In this document: in pieces, positions 37,010-45,548 of the stretch
How the letters are laid out: each line of letters begins with the position of its first letter
Numbering within the stretch: position 1 is the stretch's first letter
NCBI RefSeq assembly: GCF_003075435.1
Contig: NZ_QCZJ01000014.1
Coordinates: forward strand, 62,001 to 126,000
Origin: Terrimonas sp.
GTDB lineage: Bacteria; Bacteroidota; Bacteroidia; Chitinophagales; Chitinophagaceae
DNA: 64,000 nucleotides
Direction of reading: 5' to 3'
Made by a program: the position numbers and the translations under genes
The notes under the pieces: model-generated
The model's input: only the letters and a program-made list of their open reading frames with translations
Databases searched by the model: none
What the model was told of the DNA's origin: nothing

Positions 37010-37642
37010 TTGCTTAAAATAGGTTTAACAGGCGGAATCGGCTCAGGCAAAAGCCTTGTTGCCCGCATATTTGAAGTGCTGGGTATCGCAGTGTATTATG
37101 CTGACACAGCGGCTAAAGCAATTATGAACAATGATGAAATACTGAAAGCCGGGATCATCAGGCATTTTGGCACCGAATCTTATACCAATGGATTGCTCAA
37201 TAGAAAGTATATCGCGTCAAAAGTATTTGGTAATGAAGATCAGCTAGCCTTATTAAACAGTCTTGTTCACCCGGCAACAATACGGGATGCTGAAAAGTGG
37301 ATGCTGCAACAAAGCGCTCCTTATACCATTAAAGAAGCCGCCCTTATTTTTGAAAGCGGCTCACAGGAACATCTTGATTATGTAATTGGCGTATATGCAC
37401 CCAAAAACCTGCGCATACTTCGAACCATGCAGCGCGATAATGTAAGCCGAGATGAAGTTTTAAAACGCATGAAAAACCAGATAAATGAAGAGATAAAAAT
37501 GAGGCTCTGCGATTTTGTTATCTATAATGATGAACAGAAAGCCATACTTCCACAGGTGCTTGCCCTGCACGAACAATTATTAACGATTGTAAAAAGAACA
37601 CTACATGAGCCACAAAGTCATTCCCATACTGCGCATATTTGA
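37010..37642 (+). CDS. coaE: Dephospho-CoA kinase
   Basis: 210 residues. The P-loop GLTGGIGSGKS lies at residues 5-15, then VYYADTAAKAIM, LVHPATIRDAEKW, and the RMKNQINEEIKMRLCDFVIYND lid and end. It phosphorylates dephospho-CoA in the last step of CoA synthesis. The initiation codon appears to be TTG at 37010: no ATG or GTG precedes the P-loop in frame. The end overlaps the next gene by 38 bp. Confidence 0.95.
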   Translation: MLKIGLTGGIGSGKSLVARIFEVLGIAVYYADTAAKAIMNNDEILKAGIIRHFGTESYTNGLLNRKYIASKVFGNEDQLALLNSLVHPATIRDAEKWMLQQSAPYTIKEAALIFESGSQEHLDYVIGVYAPKNLRILRTMQRDNVSRDEVLKRMKNQINEEIKMRLCDFVIYNDEQKAILPQVLALHEQLLTIVKRTLHEPQSHSHTAHI

Positions 37643-37979
37643 TGAAGCAAAAGCCCGTGAATTTTATATTGACTGGCTGGATTTTTCGGTTGATTGGGAA
37701 CATCGCTTTGACAGTAATACGCCCTTATATATGCAGGTATCTAAAGAAGATATTGTACTGCATTTATCCGAACACCACGACGACGGTTGCCCCGGCGCAA
37801 AAGTATTTATTGAAACAAGCGAAGGGCTTGCCCGCTATCAAAAATTACTGATAGAAAAAAATTACAAATACGGCCACCCCGGTCTGGAAGAAGCGCCATG
37901 GAATGCCATAACATTAACACTGCACGATCCTTTTGGCAACAAATTGTTGTTTAGTGAAAAGAAAATGGAACACGGATAA
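37605..37979 (+). CDS. VOC/glyoxalase superfamily protein
   Basis: 124 residues, one vicinal-oxygen-chelate domain: ILRIFDEAKAREFYIDWLDFSVDWEH, YMQVSKEDIVLHLSEHH, and a C-terminal strand LTLHDPFGNKLLFSE. It resembles bleomycin-resistance and glyoxalase-like proteins; His in LHLSEHH and Glu in LLFSE are candidate metal ligands. Substrate unknown. It overlaps the coaE 3' end by 38 bp in another frame, so translation is probably coupled. Confidence 0.85.
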   Translation: MSHKVIPILRIFDEAKAREFYIDWLDFSVDWEHRFDSNTPLYMQVSKEDIVLHLSEHHDDGCPGAKVFIETSEGLARYQKLLIEKNYKYGHPGLEEAPWNAITLTLHDPFGNKLLFSEKKMEHG

Positions 37980-38044
37980 AACGGATATGACGGATATTCA
38001 CGAAATGTATCCGCGTTATTCAGTACAATCCGCGTATTCCGTGT
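37973..38044. repeat. Nonamer-phased inverted array after the VOC gene
   Basis: Units in 9-base phase: ACGGATAAA, ACGGATATG, ACGGATATT, CACGAAATG, then the complementary TATCCGCGT, TATTCAGTA, CAATCCGCG, TATTCCGTG. The first unit overlaps the VOC stop codon. The transcript forms an imperfect hairpin. Same architecture as the 7-base arrays but with a 9-base unit. The remaining 230 bp before the next gene show nothing further except a -7 box at 38267. Confidence 0.75.
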
Positions 38045-38266
38045 GCTATTCTATAAAGAACAGGGTAATACATAAAACAGGTCAGTTGTTGTTCAAAAAT
38101 TATTTTTAAACAGCTTCTTAAAGACCTGCAAGGCCAGGCATCAGCCGGTTGTATAGAAAAATTGCCGGACATACAGCATAAATACAAAGTGTTCATAATA
38201 ATTATACAGAACAAAGATGAAGCCGTAGCTTTAGCACACTTCAACCGCTTATATTTTCCTTCATTT

Positions 38267-38274
38267 TAAATTTG
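38267..38274 (+). promoter_or_regulatory. -7 box directly before the serine hydrolase
   Basis: TAAATTTG matches TAnnTTTG but ends only 4 bp before the ATG at 38279, so the mRNA would be leaderless or nearly so if this box is used. Confidence 0.4.
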
Positions 38275-38278
38275 TAAT

Positions 38279-39622
38279 ATGGCGCGCTATTTCGTAACAG
38301 CGGTATTGGTATTTTTTGTTTTATCATCTTTTTGTCAAACAGAAACGGCACAACTGGATTCGCTGGTTAGCAGGTATGCCAAGCTGAACAGGTTTAATGG
38401 TTCAGTATTAATTGCAAAAGGTGGAAATATTCTGCTCAATAAAGGCTATGGCTACAGAAATGTTCCCAGTAAAATAACCAACGATGAAAACAGCATTTTT
38501 CAATTAGGTTCAATTACCAAACAATTTACTACCGCGGTTATTTTAAAATTACAGCAGGAAAAGAAATTAAATGTAACGGATAAGCTAAGCAAATACTTTC
38601 CAAAATTTCCCAAAGGAGATAGCATCACTATAGAACAACTCATGCTGCACACTTCCGGTATATACAGCTATACCAGTGACAGTAAATTTATGGAAACAGA
38701 AGTAAGCAAACCCGCTAACCGGGAAAAGATGATGGCTTTATTTAAAGACAAACCACTCGATTTTTCACCTGGCAAAGGTTGGAATTATTCCAACAGTGGT
38801 TATTCTATGCTGGGATATATTATTGAAAAAGTTACAAAAATGCCTTACGAACTAGTGGTGCGGCAATATATTTTTTCACCGCTGCAAATGACACATAGTG
38901 GCTTTGATTTTACACACCTGCAGTCGCCTGAAAAAACAACGGGTTATTTTAAAATAGATAATAAAAGTGCCGACACAGCCCCCATTGTAGATTCATCGGT
39001 ATCTTTTTCCGCCGGTGCTATTTACTCAACTGTAGGAGATTTATATAAATGGCACCAGGCGCTTGAAAACTATACCATCCTCTCCGAAGCCGACCAGGAA
39101 AAAGCGTATACGCCTGTACGTAATCATTATGGTTATGGCTGGGGAATAGATAGTATTGACGGTAAAAGAAAAGTTGGGCACAGCGGCGGCATACATGGTT
39201 ATATCACCAATTTTGTTCGCGTGCCGGAAGATGATATATGCATTGTATTACTCAGTAATGCATCTGACAAATCGCTGGAAGAAATTACAGATAAGGTATT
39301 GAAACAATTATATAATAAGCCCTACGATTTACCTAAACTAAAAACCGCTCTCATACTTACCGATTCTATTTTAAAACAGTATGAAGGCACTTATGAAATC
39401 CGCCCGGATTTAAAAGTAGTGATGAGCATAAAGAACGGCGCATTGAACGCTGCGCCTACCAATCAATCTGTAAAAGTATTATCGGCTGAAAAAGAAGATT
39501 CATTTTTTGACCCGAATGACAATGTACAGGTCGAATTTGTAAAGAACTTCAAAAATGAAGTAGAAGGTTTTTTACTATTCCAGGGTGGAAGAAAAATATT
39601 TTGCAGGAAGCTGAAAGAATAA
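38279..39622 (+). CDS. Class C beta-lactamase-fold serine hydrolase
   Basis: 447 residues. Signal peptide (FFVLSSFCQ). Catalytic motifs of the penicillin-binding/beta-lactamase class C fold: S-x-x-K at Ser78-Lys81 (LGSITKQ), Y-S-N at 170-172 (NYSNSGYSMLGY) and HSGG in VGHSGGIHGY near 302. A C-terminal lipocalin-like domain of about 100 residues (KQYEGTYEIRPDLKVVMSI) follows, as in many Bacteroidota esterase/peptidase paralogues. A periplasmic D-amino-acid peptidase or esterase is likely; resistance cannot be claimed. Confidence 0.92.
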   Translation: MARYFVTAVLVFFVLSSFCQTETAQLDSLVSRYAKLNRFNGSVLIAKGGNILLNKGYGYRNVPSKITNDENSIFQLGSITKQFTTAVILKLQQEKKLNVTDKLSKYFPKFPKGDSITIEQLMLHTSGIYSYTSDSKFMETEVSKPANREKMMALFKDKPLDFSPGKGWNYSNSGYSMLGYIIEKVTKMPYELVVRQYIFSPLQMTHSGFDFTHLQSPEKTTGYFKIDNKSADTAPIVDSSVSFSAGAIYSTVGDLYKWHQALENYTILSEADQEKAYTPVRNHYGYGWGIDSIDGKRKVGHSGGIHGYITNFVRVPEDDICIVLLSNASDKSLEEITDKVLKQLYNKPYDLPKLKTALILTDSILKQYEGTYEIRPDLKVVMSIKNGALNAAPTNQSVKVLSAEKEDSFFDPNDNVQVEFVKNFKNEVEGFLLFQGGRKIFCRKLKE

Positions 39623-39645
39623 GCTGCGTGCGCAACCAGTTTCTT

Positions 39646-40761
39646 TTACACTCTCAAAAACACCTTCTTCTTATAAAGGAAATATAAAACCGCCCATTTT
39701 ATCAGAACATACCCTATTGCCGCTACCACTATATTATATGGCGTTCCCGCAAGTTGTTCAGCCCATTTAAAAAAAGCATTAGTAGTATAATCCCAGTCAA
39801 TAAAATGTTCCGACATATAAATTAAAATGGAATTCATACCGATTACTTTAAAAAAGAATGCCCATTTTTTATACCCCTTAACATCAATGACATAGTAAAA
39901 AACGGCCAATAATATCAGGCTGTATCCTCCAACATTCAGCACAAAAGAACTGGTCCATAAATTTTTATTGATGGGAAAATCAATATCCCATATATGGGCT
40001 ACAATCACAAATACAACACCTGCAACCAGCATGTACAAAACTTTTTTGCTTTGTCCGAGTTGATTCTTTTTTAAAAAATTGCCTGTAATAATACCCAGCA
40101 AGCCTGTAGCTATAGCAGGTATTGTGCTAGCTAATCCTTCGGGATCGTGAATACCCAGGTATAGCTTACCGGGCATTACAAGTCGGTCTATATAAGAAGC
40201 AAAATTACCTTCCATTGTAAGATCGCCTGCGGGGAACCCGGGTGCAGATGTAAACTTCAGCAACAACCAATACCCGATTATAATTCCGAAGAACCAGATT
40301 ATCTGTGCCCGCTCCTTAAAATACAATGCTATAATGTTTGCAAACATGTATGCAAGCCCTATGCGCCCAAGCACACTCCCGAATCGTATTTCTGATAATG
40401 CGTGAAGTTGCAGACCATTATTATAAATAACACCAAACAATACAAGAAGCAACCCTCTTTTTATAACACGCCACAGAAGTTGCTGCCGTGTTTTACCTCT
40501 CTCCAGCTCTTTTCCAACTGAATAAGGAGTGGCCACTCCCGCAATAAAAAGAAACAATGGAAATATAAGATCGTAAAAATGAAAGCCATTCCAGTCGGGA
40601 TGCGTAAGCTCCTCTGCAAACCCTTTCCAGAAAGAAGAGCCGCTTGCCCTGGAAAGTGATTCAATTATGCCTTCGCCGCCCATAATCCAGAACATATCAA
40701 AACCGCGTAAAGCATCAAGAGAATATAAACGCCCGGAAGGTTGAGTAGTTTTCAATGCCAT
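39646..40761 (-). CDS. HGSNAT/DUF5009-type membrane acyltransferase
   Basis: 371 residues from ATG 40761 (MALKTTQPSGRLYSLDALRGFDMFWI); the frame extends upstream but the family begins with RxxSLDxLRGxxM. About ten transmembrane helices. Later family blocks FYDLIFPLFLFIAGVATPYS and MNSILIYMSEHFIDW are visible. It belongs to the heparan-alpha-glucosaminide N-acetyltransferase/YeiB-like group, proposed to move acetyl groups across the membrane to a sugar. Substrate unknown. Convergent with the serine hydrolase (23 bp between stops). Confidence 0.87.
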   Translation of the reverse strand: MALKTTQPSGRLYSLDALRGFDMFWIMGGEGIIESLSRASGSSFWKGFAEELTHPDWNGFHFYDLIFPLFLFIAGVATPYSVGKELERGKTRQQLLWRVIKRGLLLVLFGVIYNNGLQLHALSEIRFGSVLGRIGLAYMFANIIALYFKERAQIIWFFGIIIGYWLLLKFTSAPGFPAGDLTMEGNFASYIDRLVMPGKLYLGIHDPEGLASTIPAIATGLLGIITGNFLKKNQLGQSKKVLYMLVAGVVFVIVAHIWDIDFPINKNLWTSSFVLNVGGYSLILLAVFYYVIDVKGYKKWAFFFKVIGMNSILIYMSEHFIDWDYTTNAFFKWAEQLAGTPYNIVVAAIGYVLIKWAVLYFLYKKKVFLRV

Positions 40762-40899
40762 AATATGCAGGGAGTAAAATTGATTATTACAATTGAGATT
40801 ACACAAAGTAAGATATACTAAGGCACATGCAAAATAATTTGGTCGGGAAGAAAAAAAAGTTCCGATGCCAAACTTTGTTAATGATTTGCAATCGATTGT

Positions 40900-41107
40900 T
40901 TACCCAAACAATAAGTTGCCTTTATTAGCAATATTGGTGCGTTTATCAAATACACAATCTACATGCCGGGCTTCATCTATCGTTCCTTTTGTACTTCGAA
41001 TTACGCTTCCGTATTCAAGGCTATCTTCACCTGTAACCCTGACAGCAATTTGCTGGTCAAAATTTTCATTGAAAATGATAATGTACAGTTATATGACACA
41101 TGTCCAT
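40900..41107 (-). pseudogene. Frameshifted small coding sequence, unlisted in simple ORF calling
   Basis: On the minus strand the 61 codons before the TAA at 40902-40900 read as good protein (NENFDQQIAVRVTGEDS, LEYGSVIRSTKGTIDEA, RHVDCVFDKRTNIANKG) but contain no Met and meet a stop at about 41085. In another frame an ATG at 41107 opens MDMCHITVHYHFQ and stops near 41070, exactly where the long frame begins. One frameshift around 41065-41075 would join them into a protein of about 70 residues. It lies 14 bp downstream of the secreted-protein gene on the same strand. Family not recognised. It could also be a remnant of a longer gene. Confidence 0.5.
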
Positions 41108-41120
41108 GTATTATTGCCTG

Positions 41121-42092
41121 CTATTTACCCGCGTACTCTATTTTAATGGTGGCATTCTCCTGCAGGTTTGTTTTGGCAAACAACTCATAGTGATCATCAC
41201 CGGAAATTATACGCATAAAAGCGGTATTAGGGGGTATATTGCCCAGGTTCTCTGCTACCAGTATAAACTCATGTGTCCTTTTATCAGCACTTGCGGTAAT
41301 GGTATAAACAATAGGTGTAGTTCCCAGTATCTTCTTATCAATTATTTTATTGCCATTGTGATATACAGATACAATGTCCGTATCTATCTCTCCATTATCA
41401 AACAACATTATTTTTATTTCGGGTGAAAACACTTTATATGTTGCTATAACAGTATTGGTACGGGCTAGCTGGTTTATTGTATCAATAACGGGTGGCACAA
41501 CAGTTTTTGCAGTATCATTTTTCAGTATAGCATTAATATCTTTTGATACCTCCTTATCACCAAATGCGCCTGTAATTTTCTTCTGTACAGCAGCATCAAA
41601 ACCAGATAATAGTTTGTAGTATTTTGTTTCACCATCGCAAGTTTGCCCGCAATTAATATTGGTAAGCGTCAACAATATAGTATCTGCAGAAATACGGATC
41701 ACCGATGTTGAGTTACATGCCCTGCAATCCCACCATTGGCCATATGGCGGTTCTTTGGTATACAGTACCTGTCCATAATTAAATTTCAGTCCGCTGTTTT
41801 CATACAAACCTGTAAACGCGATATCCTGCCGCGTTCCTTTTCCATCTTTTACCTCACTAACCAGCTTGCCCATAAACCTGTTGCCCGCAACTTTATCTAT
41901 ATACAGTGTTCTAACATAATCAGTAGAATATAAACTGCCCGGAACAATACCTGTGCCCTTCCATACGCCAGACATCCAGGCGATATCCTGCGCATAACAA
42001 TTGCAGCATATAAAAACCATTAATACACTACCAATAACTCTCCTTAAAAACAAAAACATAGAATTGAAAACAGGCATAATGCTATTCAGCAT
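41121..42092 (-). CDS. Secreted protein of unknown function
   Basis: 323 residues. Signal peptide (IGSVLMVFICCNCYAQ). The N-terminal part has a lipocalin-like GxW opening (WMSGVWKGTGIVPG) and a Cys-rich segment (WWDCRACNSTS, NINCGQTCDGE). The C-terminal part has a repeated Bacteroidota pattern: IMLFDNGEIDTDIVSVYHNG, THEFILVAENLGNIPPNTAFM, a small beta domain seen at the end of many secreted proteins of this phylum. Role unknown. Followed after 14 bp by the frameshifted small gene. Confidence 0.75.
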   Translation of the reverse strand: MLNSIMPVFNSMFLFLRRVIGSVLMVFICCNCYAQDIAWMSGVWKGTGIVPGSLYSTDYVRTLYIDKVAGNRFMGKLVSEVKDGKGTRQDIAFTGLYENSGLKFNYGQVLYTKEPPYGQWWDCRACNSTSVIRISADTILLTLTNINCGQTCDGETKYYKLLSGFDAAVQKKITGAFGDKEVSKDINAILKNDTAKTVVPPVIDTINQLARTNTVIATYKVFSPEIKIMLFDNGEIDTDIVSVYHNGNKIIDKKILGTTPIVYTITASADKRTHEFILVAENLGNIPPNTAFMRIISGDDHYELFAKTNLQENATIKIEYAGK

Positions 42093-42287
42093 TTTACTTT
42101 CTTTAAAAAACTGATTAAAAGGTTTGAAGTATAACCGGTATGAAAGTTCTTCGAGGATTGGGGGCTAAAAATAGGAATTATATACAATCAGGCAATAAAT
42201 ATATTAAAGCAGCCCGCTCATCTATAACTTCCCTTGCTTTTCGGCAGGCTGGTGTATTTCAATAACCGCCCTAAAACCTAAAATCCT

Positions 42288-42295
42288 TATTTTTG
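42288..42295 (+). promoter_or_regulatory. -7 box directly before the amidotransferase gene
   Basis: TATTTTTG fits TAnnTTTG and ends 4 bp before the ATG at 42300, implying a leaderless transcript if used; the next in-frame Met (Met24) is too far in to be the start. Confidence 0.4.
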
Positions 42296-42299
42296 CGGG

Positions 42300-43148
42300 A
42301 TGAATCCGGAGGAAAAGAAGCCCATAAAAGTCGCGATATTGGATTTATATGAAGGCGTTCCAAACCAGGGAATGAGATGTATTCGCGAAATCCTGAACCA
42401 GTACGGAGAAGCTAATCACCTTGATCTTCAATGGGATGAGTTTGAAGTAAGACAGAAGCTGGAAATTCCTGAAGTTTCTGAATACGATATTTTTATATCC
42501 AGCGGTGGACCGGGAAGCCCACTTGACAGTGAAGGCAGCGAATGGGAAAAAAAATATTTTGACTGGCTGAATGCTTTACAAAACCGGAATGCCGACACCC
42601 TTAATCAACAAAAGAAATTTGCCTTTTTTATCTGCCATTCATTTCAGCTTATCTGCCGCTATTATAAGCTGGCTGTAGTCAGCAAACGAAAATCTACCTC
42701 CTTTGGCGTATTTCCGATGCACGTACTGGATGCAGGTATTAATGAAAATATTTTTGAAGGTTTGGATGATCCTTTTTACGCTGTAGACAGTCGTGATTAC
42801 CAGGTAACCTCACCAAATTACGCGCAGCTTGCTGCATTGCGTTCCAGCATACTATGCATTGAAAAAGAAAGACCTCATATACCACTTGAAAGAGCTATTA
42901 TGGCTGTGCGGTTTAATGATTATATGGTAGGCACGCAGTTTCACCCCGAAGCTGATGCGATAGGGATGAGCATGTATCTTCAGCAGGACGACAAAAAGAA
43001 AAGCGTGATTGAAGCATATGGCGAAGCCAAATGGGCATCAATGATAGAACAGCTTAACGACCCTGATAAAATACTATGGACATACGCCCATGTACTGCCT
43101 AACTTTCTCAATCATTCCATAGAACATTTACAGGCGGTTGTATTATAA
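42300..43148 (+). CDS. Class I glutamine amidotransferase-like protein of unknown pathway
   Basis: 282 residues, a stand-alone GATase1 domain. The triad can be placed: Cys112 in FFICHSFQL, His215 and Glu217 in GTQFHPEAD; the oxyanion glycines are in ISSGGPGSPLD (66-76). The nucleophile elbow is unusual: the flanking Gly residues of the common GxCxGxQ form are replaced (F-I-C-H-S-F-Q). It has a C-terminal extension of about 65 residues beyond the domain (EAYGEAKWASMIEQLNDPDKI). It should release ammonia from glutamine or cleave a gamma-glutamyl bond. The next gene, 30 bp on, is an ATP-grasp-like protein, which suggests a two-component ligase. Confidence 0.82.
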   Translation: MNPEEKKPIKVAILDLYEGVPNQGMRCIREILNQYGEANHLDLQWDEFEVRQKLEIPEVSEYDIFISSGGPGSPLDSEGSEWEKKYFDWLNALQNRNADTLNQQKKFAFFICHSFQLICRYYKLAVVSKRKSTSFGVFPMHVLDAGINENIFEGLDDPFYAVDSRDYQVTSPNYAQLAALRSSILCIEKERPHIPLERAIMAVRFNDYMVGTQFHPEADAIGMSMYLQQDDKKKSVIEAYGEAKWASMIEQLNDPDKILWTYAHVLPNFLNHSIEHLQAVVL

Positions 43149-43178
43149 ATATCGCTACCTTTCTGTAAACATTTTTGG

Positions 43179-44372
43179 ATGGTAGCATCATTGCGCAAAG
43201 CGTTCAACCAAAACTTTACCAGGGAACGTTACGAAGCATTTCTCGCTGATCTTACAAGCAAACATCCCGGCGCCATTGAATTCCGCGTAGCAGAAACGCC
43301 CATTTTTGCTGACAGGCATTTCACAAAAAAAATGACAGATGCCTGCGAAAGCATTGTTGATATTATTACAGGTACAGACTTTAAAAAGCTTACGGCGAGG
43401 GCAATTCCGCCCGGTGAAAACGTTGCGGCTGAAACGCCGCACAGCCACATGATCGCTTTTGATTTTGGCGTATGCATTAACGACAATGGGGAACTGGAAC
43501 CACAGCTCATAGAAATGCAGGGCTTTCCTACCCTCTTTGGTTTCCAGGTATATTACCCTGAAGTATTGGAAAAGCATTTTGATATACCGGGAAACTACTC
43601 GCATTATTTAAGCGGGTATAATAAAAACAGCTATGTAGCCATGCTGAGGAAGCTATTGCTTGGTGAGCATAATGTTGAAAATGTAATACTGCTTGAAATA
43701 AAACCACACGAACAAAAAACGCGTATAGATTTTTACTGCACCCAGGATTACACAGGTGTAAAACCGGTTTGTCTCACTGAATTATTTGCCGAAGGCAACA
43801 ACCTGTTTTATATGAATGAAGGAAAGAAAACTGCGGTAAAAAGAATTTACAACAGGGTGATTTTTGATGAACTGAAAAGCAGGAATGATCTTGGCAATAT
43901 CATTGACATCACCAAGCAATGGAACGTTGAATGGATACCTCATCCAAACTGGTTTTACCGTATCAGCAAGTTTACTTTACCTTTTATAAAAAACCCCTTT
44001 GTACCTGAAACCTTCTTTTTAAGCGATATAAAACAGATGCCGGCAGATTTGGAGAACTATGTATTAAAACCGCTCTTTTCATTTGCAGGCCAGGGTGTGG
44101 TGATTGATGTAACACAGGGTGATATCAATAGTATAAAAGATCCAGAAAACTGGATACTGCAACGCAAGGTTAAGTATGCAGATGTTATTGAAACGCCTGA
44201 TATTCCAGCCAAGGCAGAAATAAGAATAATGTATGTGTGGCCGGACAATGAAGCCCGCCCCCACCCTGCTATTAACCTTGCCCGCTTAAGTAAGGGCAAA
44301 ATGATTGGCGTACGATATAATGCGGAAAAAGAATGGGTTGGCGGATCGGTATGCTATTTTGAAACTTATTAA
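43179..44372 (+). CDS. ATP-grasp-like ligase paired with the amidotransferase
   Basis: 397 residues; not matched to a named family by eye. Features point to an ATP-grasp fold, perhaps circularly permuted. In the first half are HSHMIAFDFGVCINDNGELE and PQLIEMQGFPTLFGFQ, like the metal-binding D...E.N segment. In the second half are YVLKPLFSFAGQGVVID (ATP lysine and Gly loop), WILQRKVKYADVIETPD (adenine contact) and EIRIMYVWPD with NLARLSKGKMIGVRYN. It should join a carboxylate to an amine using ATP. A TACCTTTC box at about 43156 lies in the upstream gap, but the pair is probably one operon. Confidence 0.7.
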   Translation: MVASLRKAFNQNFTRERYEAFLADLTSKHPGAIEFRVAETPIFADRHFTKKMTDACESIVDIITGTDFKKLTARAIPPGENVAAETPHSHMIAFDFGVCINDNGELEPQLIEMQGFPTLFGFQVYYPEVLEKHFDIPGNYSHYLSGYNKNSYVAMLRKLLLGEHNVENVILLEIKPHEQKTRIDFYCTQDYTGVKPVCLTELFAEGNNLFYMNEGKKTAVKRIYNRVIFDELKSRNDLGNIIDITKQWNVEWIPHPNWFYRISKFTLPFIKNPFVPETFFLSDIKQMPADLENYVLKPLFSFAGQGVVIDVTQGDINSIKDPENWILQRKVKYADVIETPDIPAKAEIRIMYVWPDNEARPHPAINLARLSKGKMIGVRYNAEKEWVGGSVCYFETY

Positions 44373-44415
44373 CGTTATTTAACCTGTTCCATTATTAACC
44401 ATATATACACAATCG

Positions 44416-44423
44416 TACATTTG
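44416..44423 (+). promoter_or_regulatory. -7 box before the DUF4412-like gene
   Basis: TACATTTG ends 2 bp before the ATG at 44426 and 20 bp before the ATG at 44444. The spacing argues that 44444 is the real start. Confidence 0.5.
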
Positions 44424-44443
44424 TTATGAATAATAAACAAGCT

Positions 44444-45316
44444 ATGAAGTGGGTTATACTTACAATCACCGGTGTTGTTGTTTCTGCTGCTCAGTTAGCA
44501 GCACAACAAACCGCTACAAGCCTGATTGTAAAATCCAAAACAGAGATCACTTTTCCTGAAAACCCTAACCGTGGCGATGGCGATGGTTTTAACGGGCCAT
44601 CGGGAATGGAAAGTAAAAATACCACCTACTACAAGGGTGACTTTATAAAAACACTGAACCAGTCTGATTTTGGTAACAATATTGTCATCGTAGATAAAAA
44701 AAACAAAAAAACTACTACGCTTATAGAAGCGATGGGTAGAAAAACAGGATTTTATACAACAGAAGAAGACCAGGAGAAGATGCGGGAGGATGCACAAAAA
44801 AGAATGGATTCTCTCCGCCAGGCCAGAGGGGGGAATGACGACCAGCAAAGAAATTTTACACCTGCGGAACCTGAAATCGTATACACAAACGAAACAAAAA
44901 AAATAGCCGGTTACAATTGTAAAAAAGCAATCATCAAAACCAAAAGCAGGCAGGGAGAAGTATCTGAACTGCATGTTTGGTATACGCCCGATGTTCAAAG
45001 GCCGGAAGGCTATCCTGTTTCAGGTGCCAACACTGGCGGGGGCGGTTTTGCAAGAGGATTTTCCGGCGGCGGCCCGGGTGGTGGTGCATTTGGAGGATTA
45101 TCAAATCTTGAAAAAATTAATGGCTTTATTATGGGTTATAATATGAGCAGACCCAATGGTTTTAAAATGGAGACAGAAGTGACCAGCATTGAAGTAAACC
45201 CGGCTATTGAGGACAAGGTTTTTGAAATTCCAAAGGGATATGATATTAAGCCAATGTCTGAAATGCAGCAATTTTTCAACAGGCGTTTTAATGGTGGTTC
45301 GCCTCCTTCACAATAA
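44444..45316 (+). CDS. GLPGLI/DUF4412-like secreted protein
   Basis: 290 residues from ATG 44444, which gives a canonical signal peptide (MKWVILTITGVVVSAAQLAAQQ); the frame extends to 44426. Conserved pattern: YYKGDFIKTLNQSDFGNNIVIVDKKNKKT, TKKIAGYNCKKAIIKTK, LHVWYTPDVQ, and a late VNPAIEDKVFEIPKGYDIKPM. That is the GLPGLI/DUF4412 layout of Bacteroidota secreted proteins. A Gly-rich loop (GGGGFARGFSGGGPGGGAFGG) interrupts the fold near 200-220. Function unknown. Confidence 0.78.
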   Translation: MKWVILTITGVVVSAAQLAAQQTATSLIVKSKTEITFPENPNRGDGDGFNGPSGMESKNTTYYKGDFIKTLNQSDFGNNIVIVDKKNKKTTTLIEAMGRKTGFYTTEEDQEKMREDAQKRMDSLRQARGGNDDQQRNFTPAEPEIVYTNETKKIAGYNCKKAIIKTKSRQGEVSELHVWYTPDVQRPEGYPVSGANTGGGGFARGFSGGGPGGGAFGGLSNLEKINGFIMGYNMSRPNGFKMETEVTSIEVNPAIEDKVFEIPKGYDIKPMSEMQQFFNRRFNGGSPPSQ

Positions 45317-45357
45317 ACAATAAAGAGCTTTGGATTTTGGGGCTATTAACATACAAC

Positions 45358-45388
45358 GGGGCTGCCTGCCAGGCAGCCCCAATTATTT
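45358..45388 (+). terminator. Strong GC hairpin terminator
   Basis: GGGGCTGCCT (45358-45367) pairs with AGGCAGCCCC (45371-45380), loop GCC, followed by AATTATTT. It ends the DUF4412-like gene unit; the T-tract is weak. Confidence 0.72.
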
Positions 45389-45548
45389 AAAGCATGTATG
45401 AACAAACTACACCTGTTTAAATACCGGAAATAATTTTACAGCCGCGTATAGCATAAGCTATCATTAATATTTTACCAGTATTTGTGAATATCAGTTAATC
45501 CTCTCCCTGCAAATAACCCTACTTTTATATTGTTCAAATCAATATAAT

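Noticed and set aside
38279-39622. Antibiotic-resistance beta-lactamase
   Set aside because: The S-x-x-K, YSN and HSGG motifs define the fold only; a C-terminal lipocalin-like domain and genome context fit a peptidase or esterase.
40865-41426. Overlapping plus-strand frames of 75-108 codons
   Set aside because: They are opposite the secreted protein and the broken small gene, whose minus-strand reading is more protein-like.
44495-44998. Minus-strand frame of 167 codons
   Set aside because: Antisense to the DUF4412-like gene, Phe/Cys-rich without any signal or motif.
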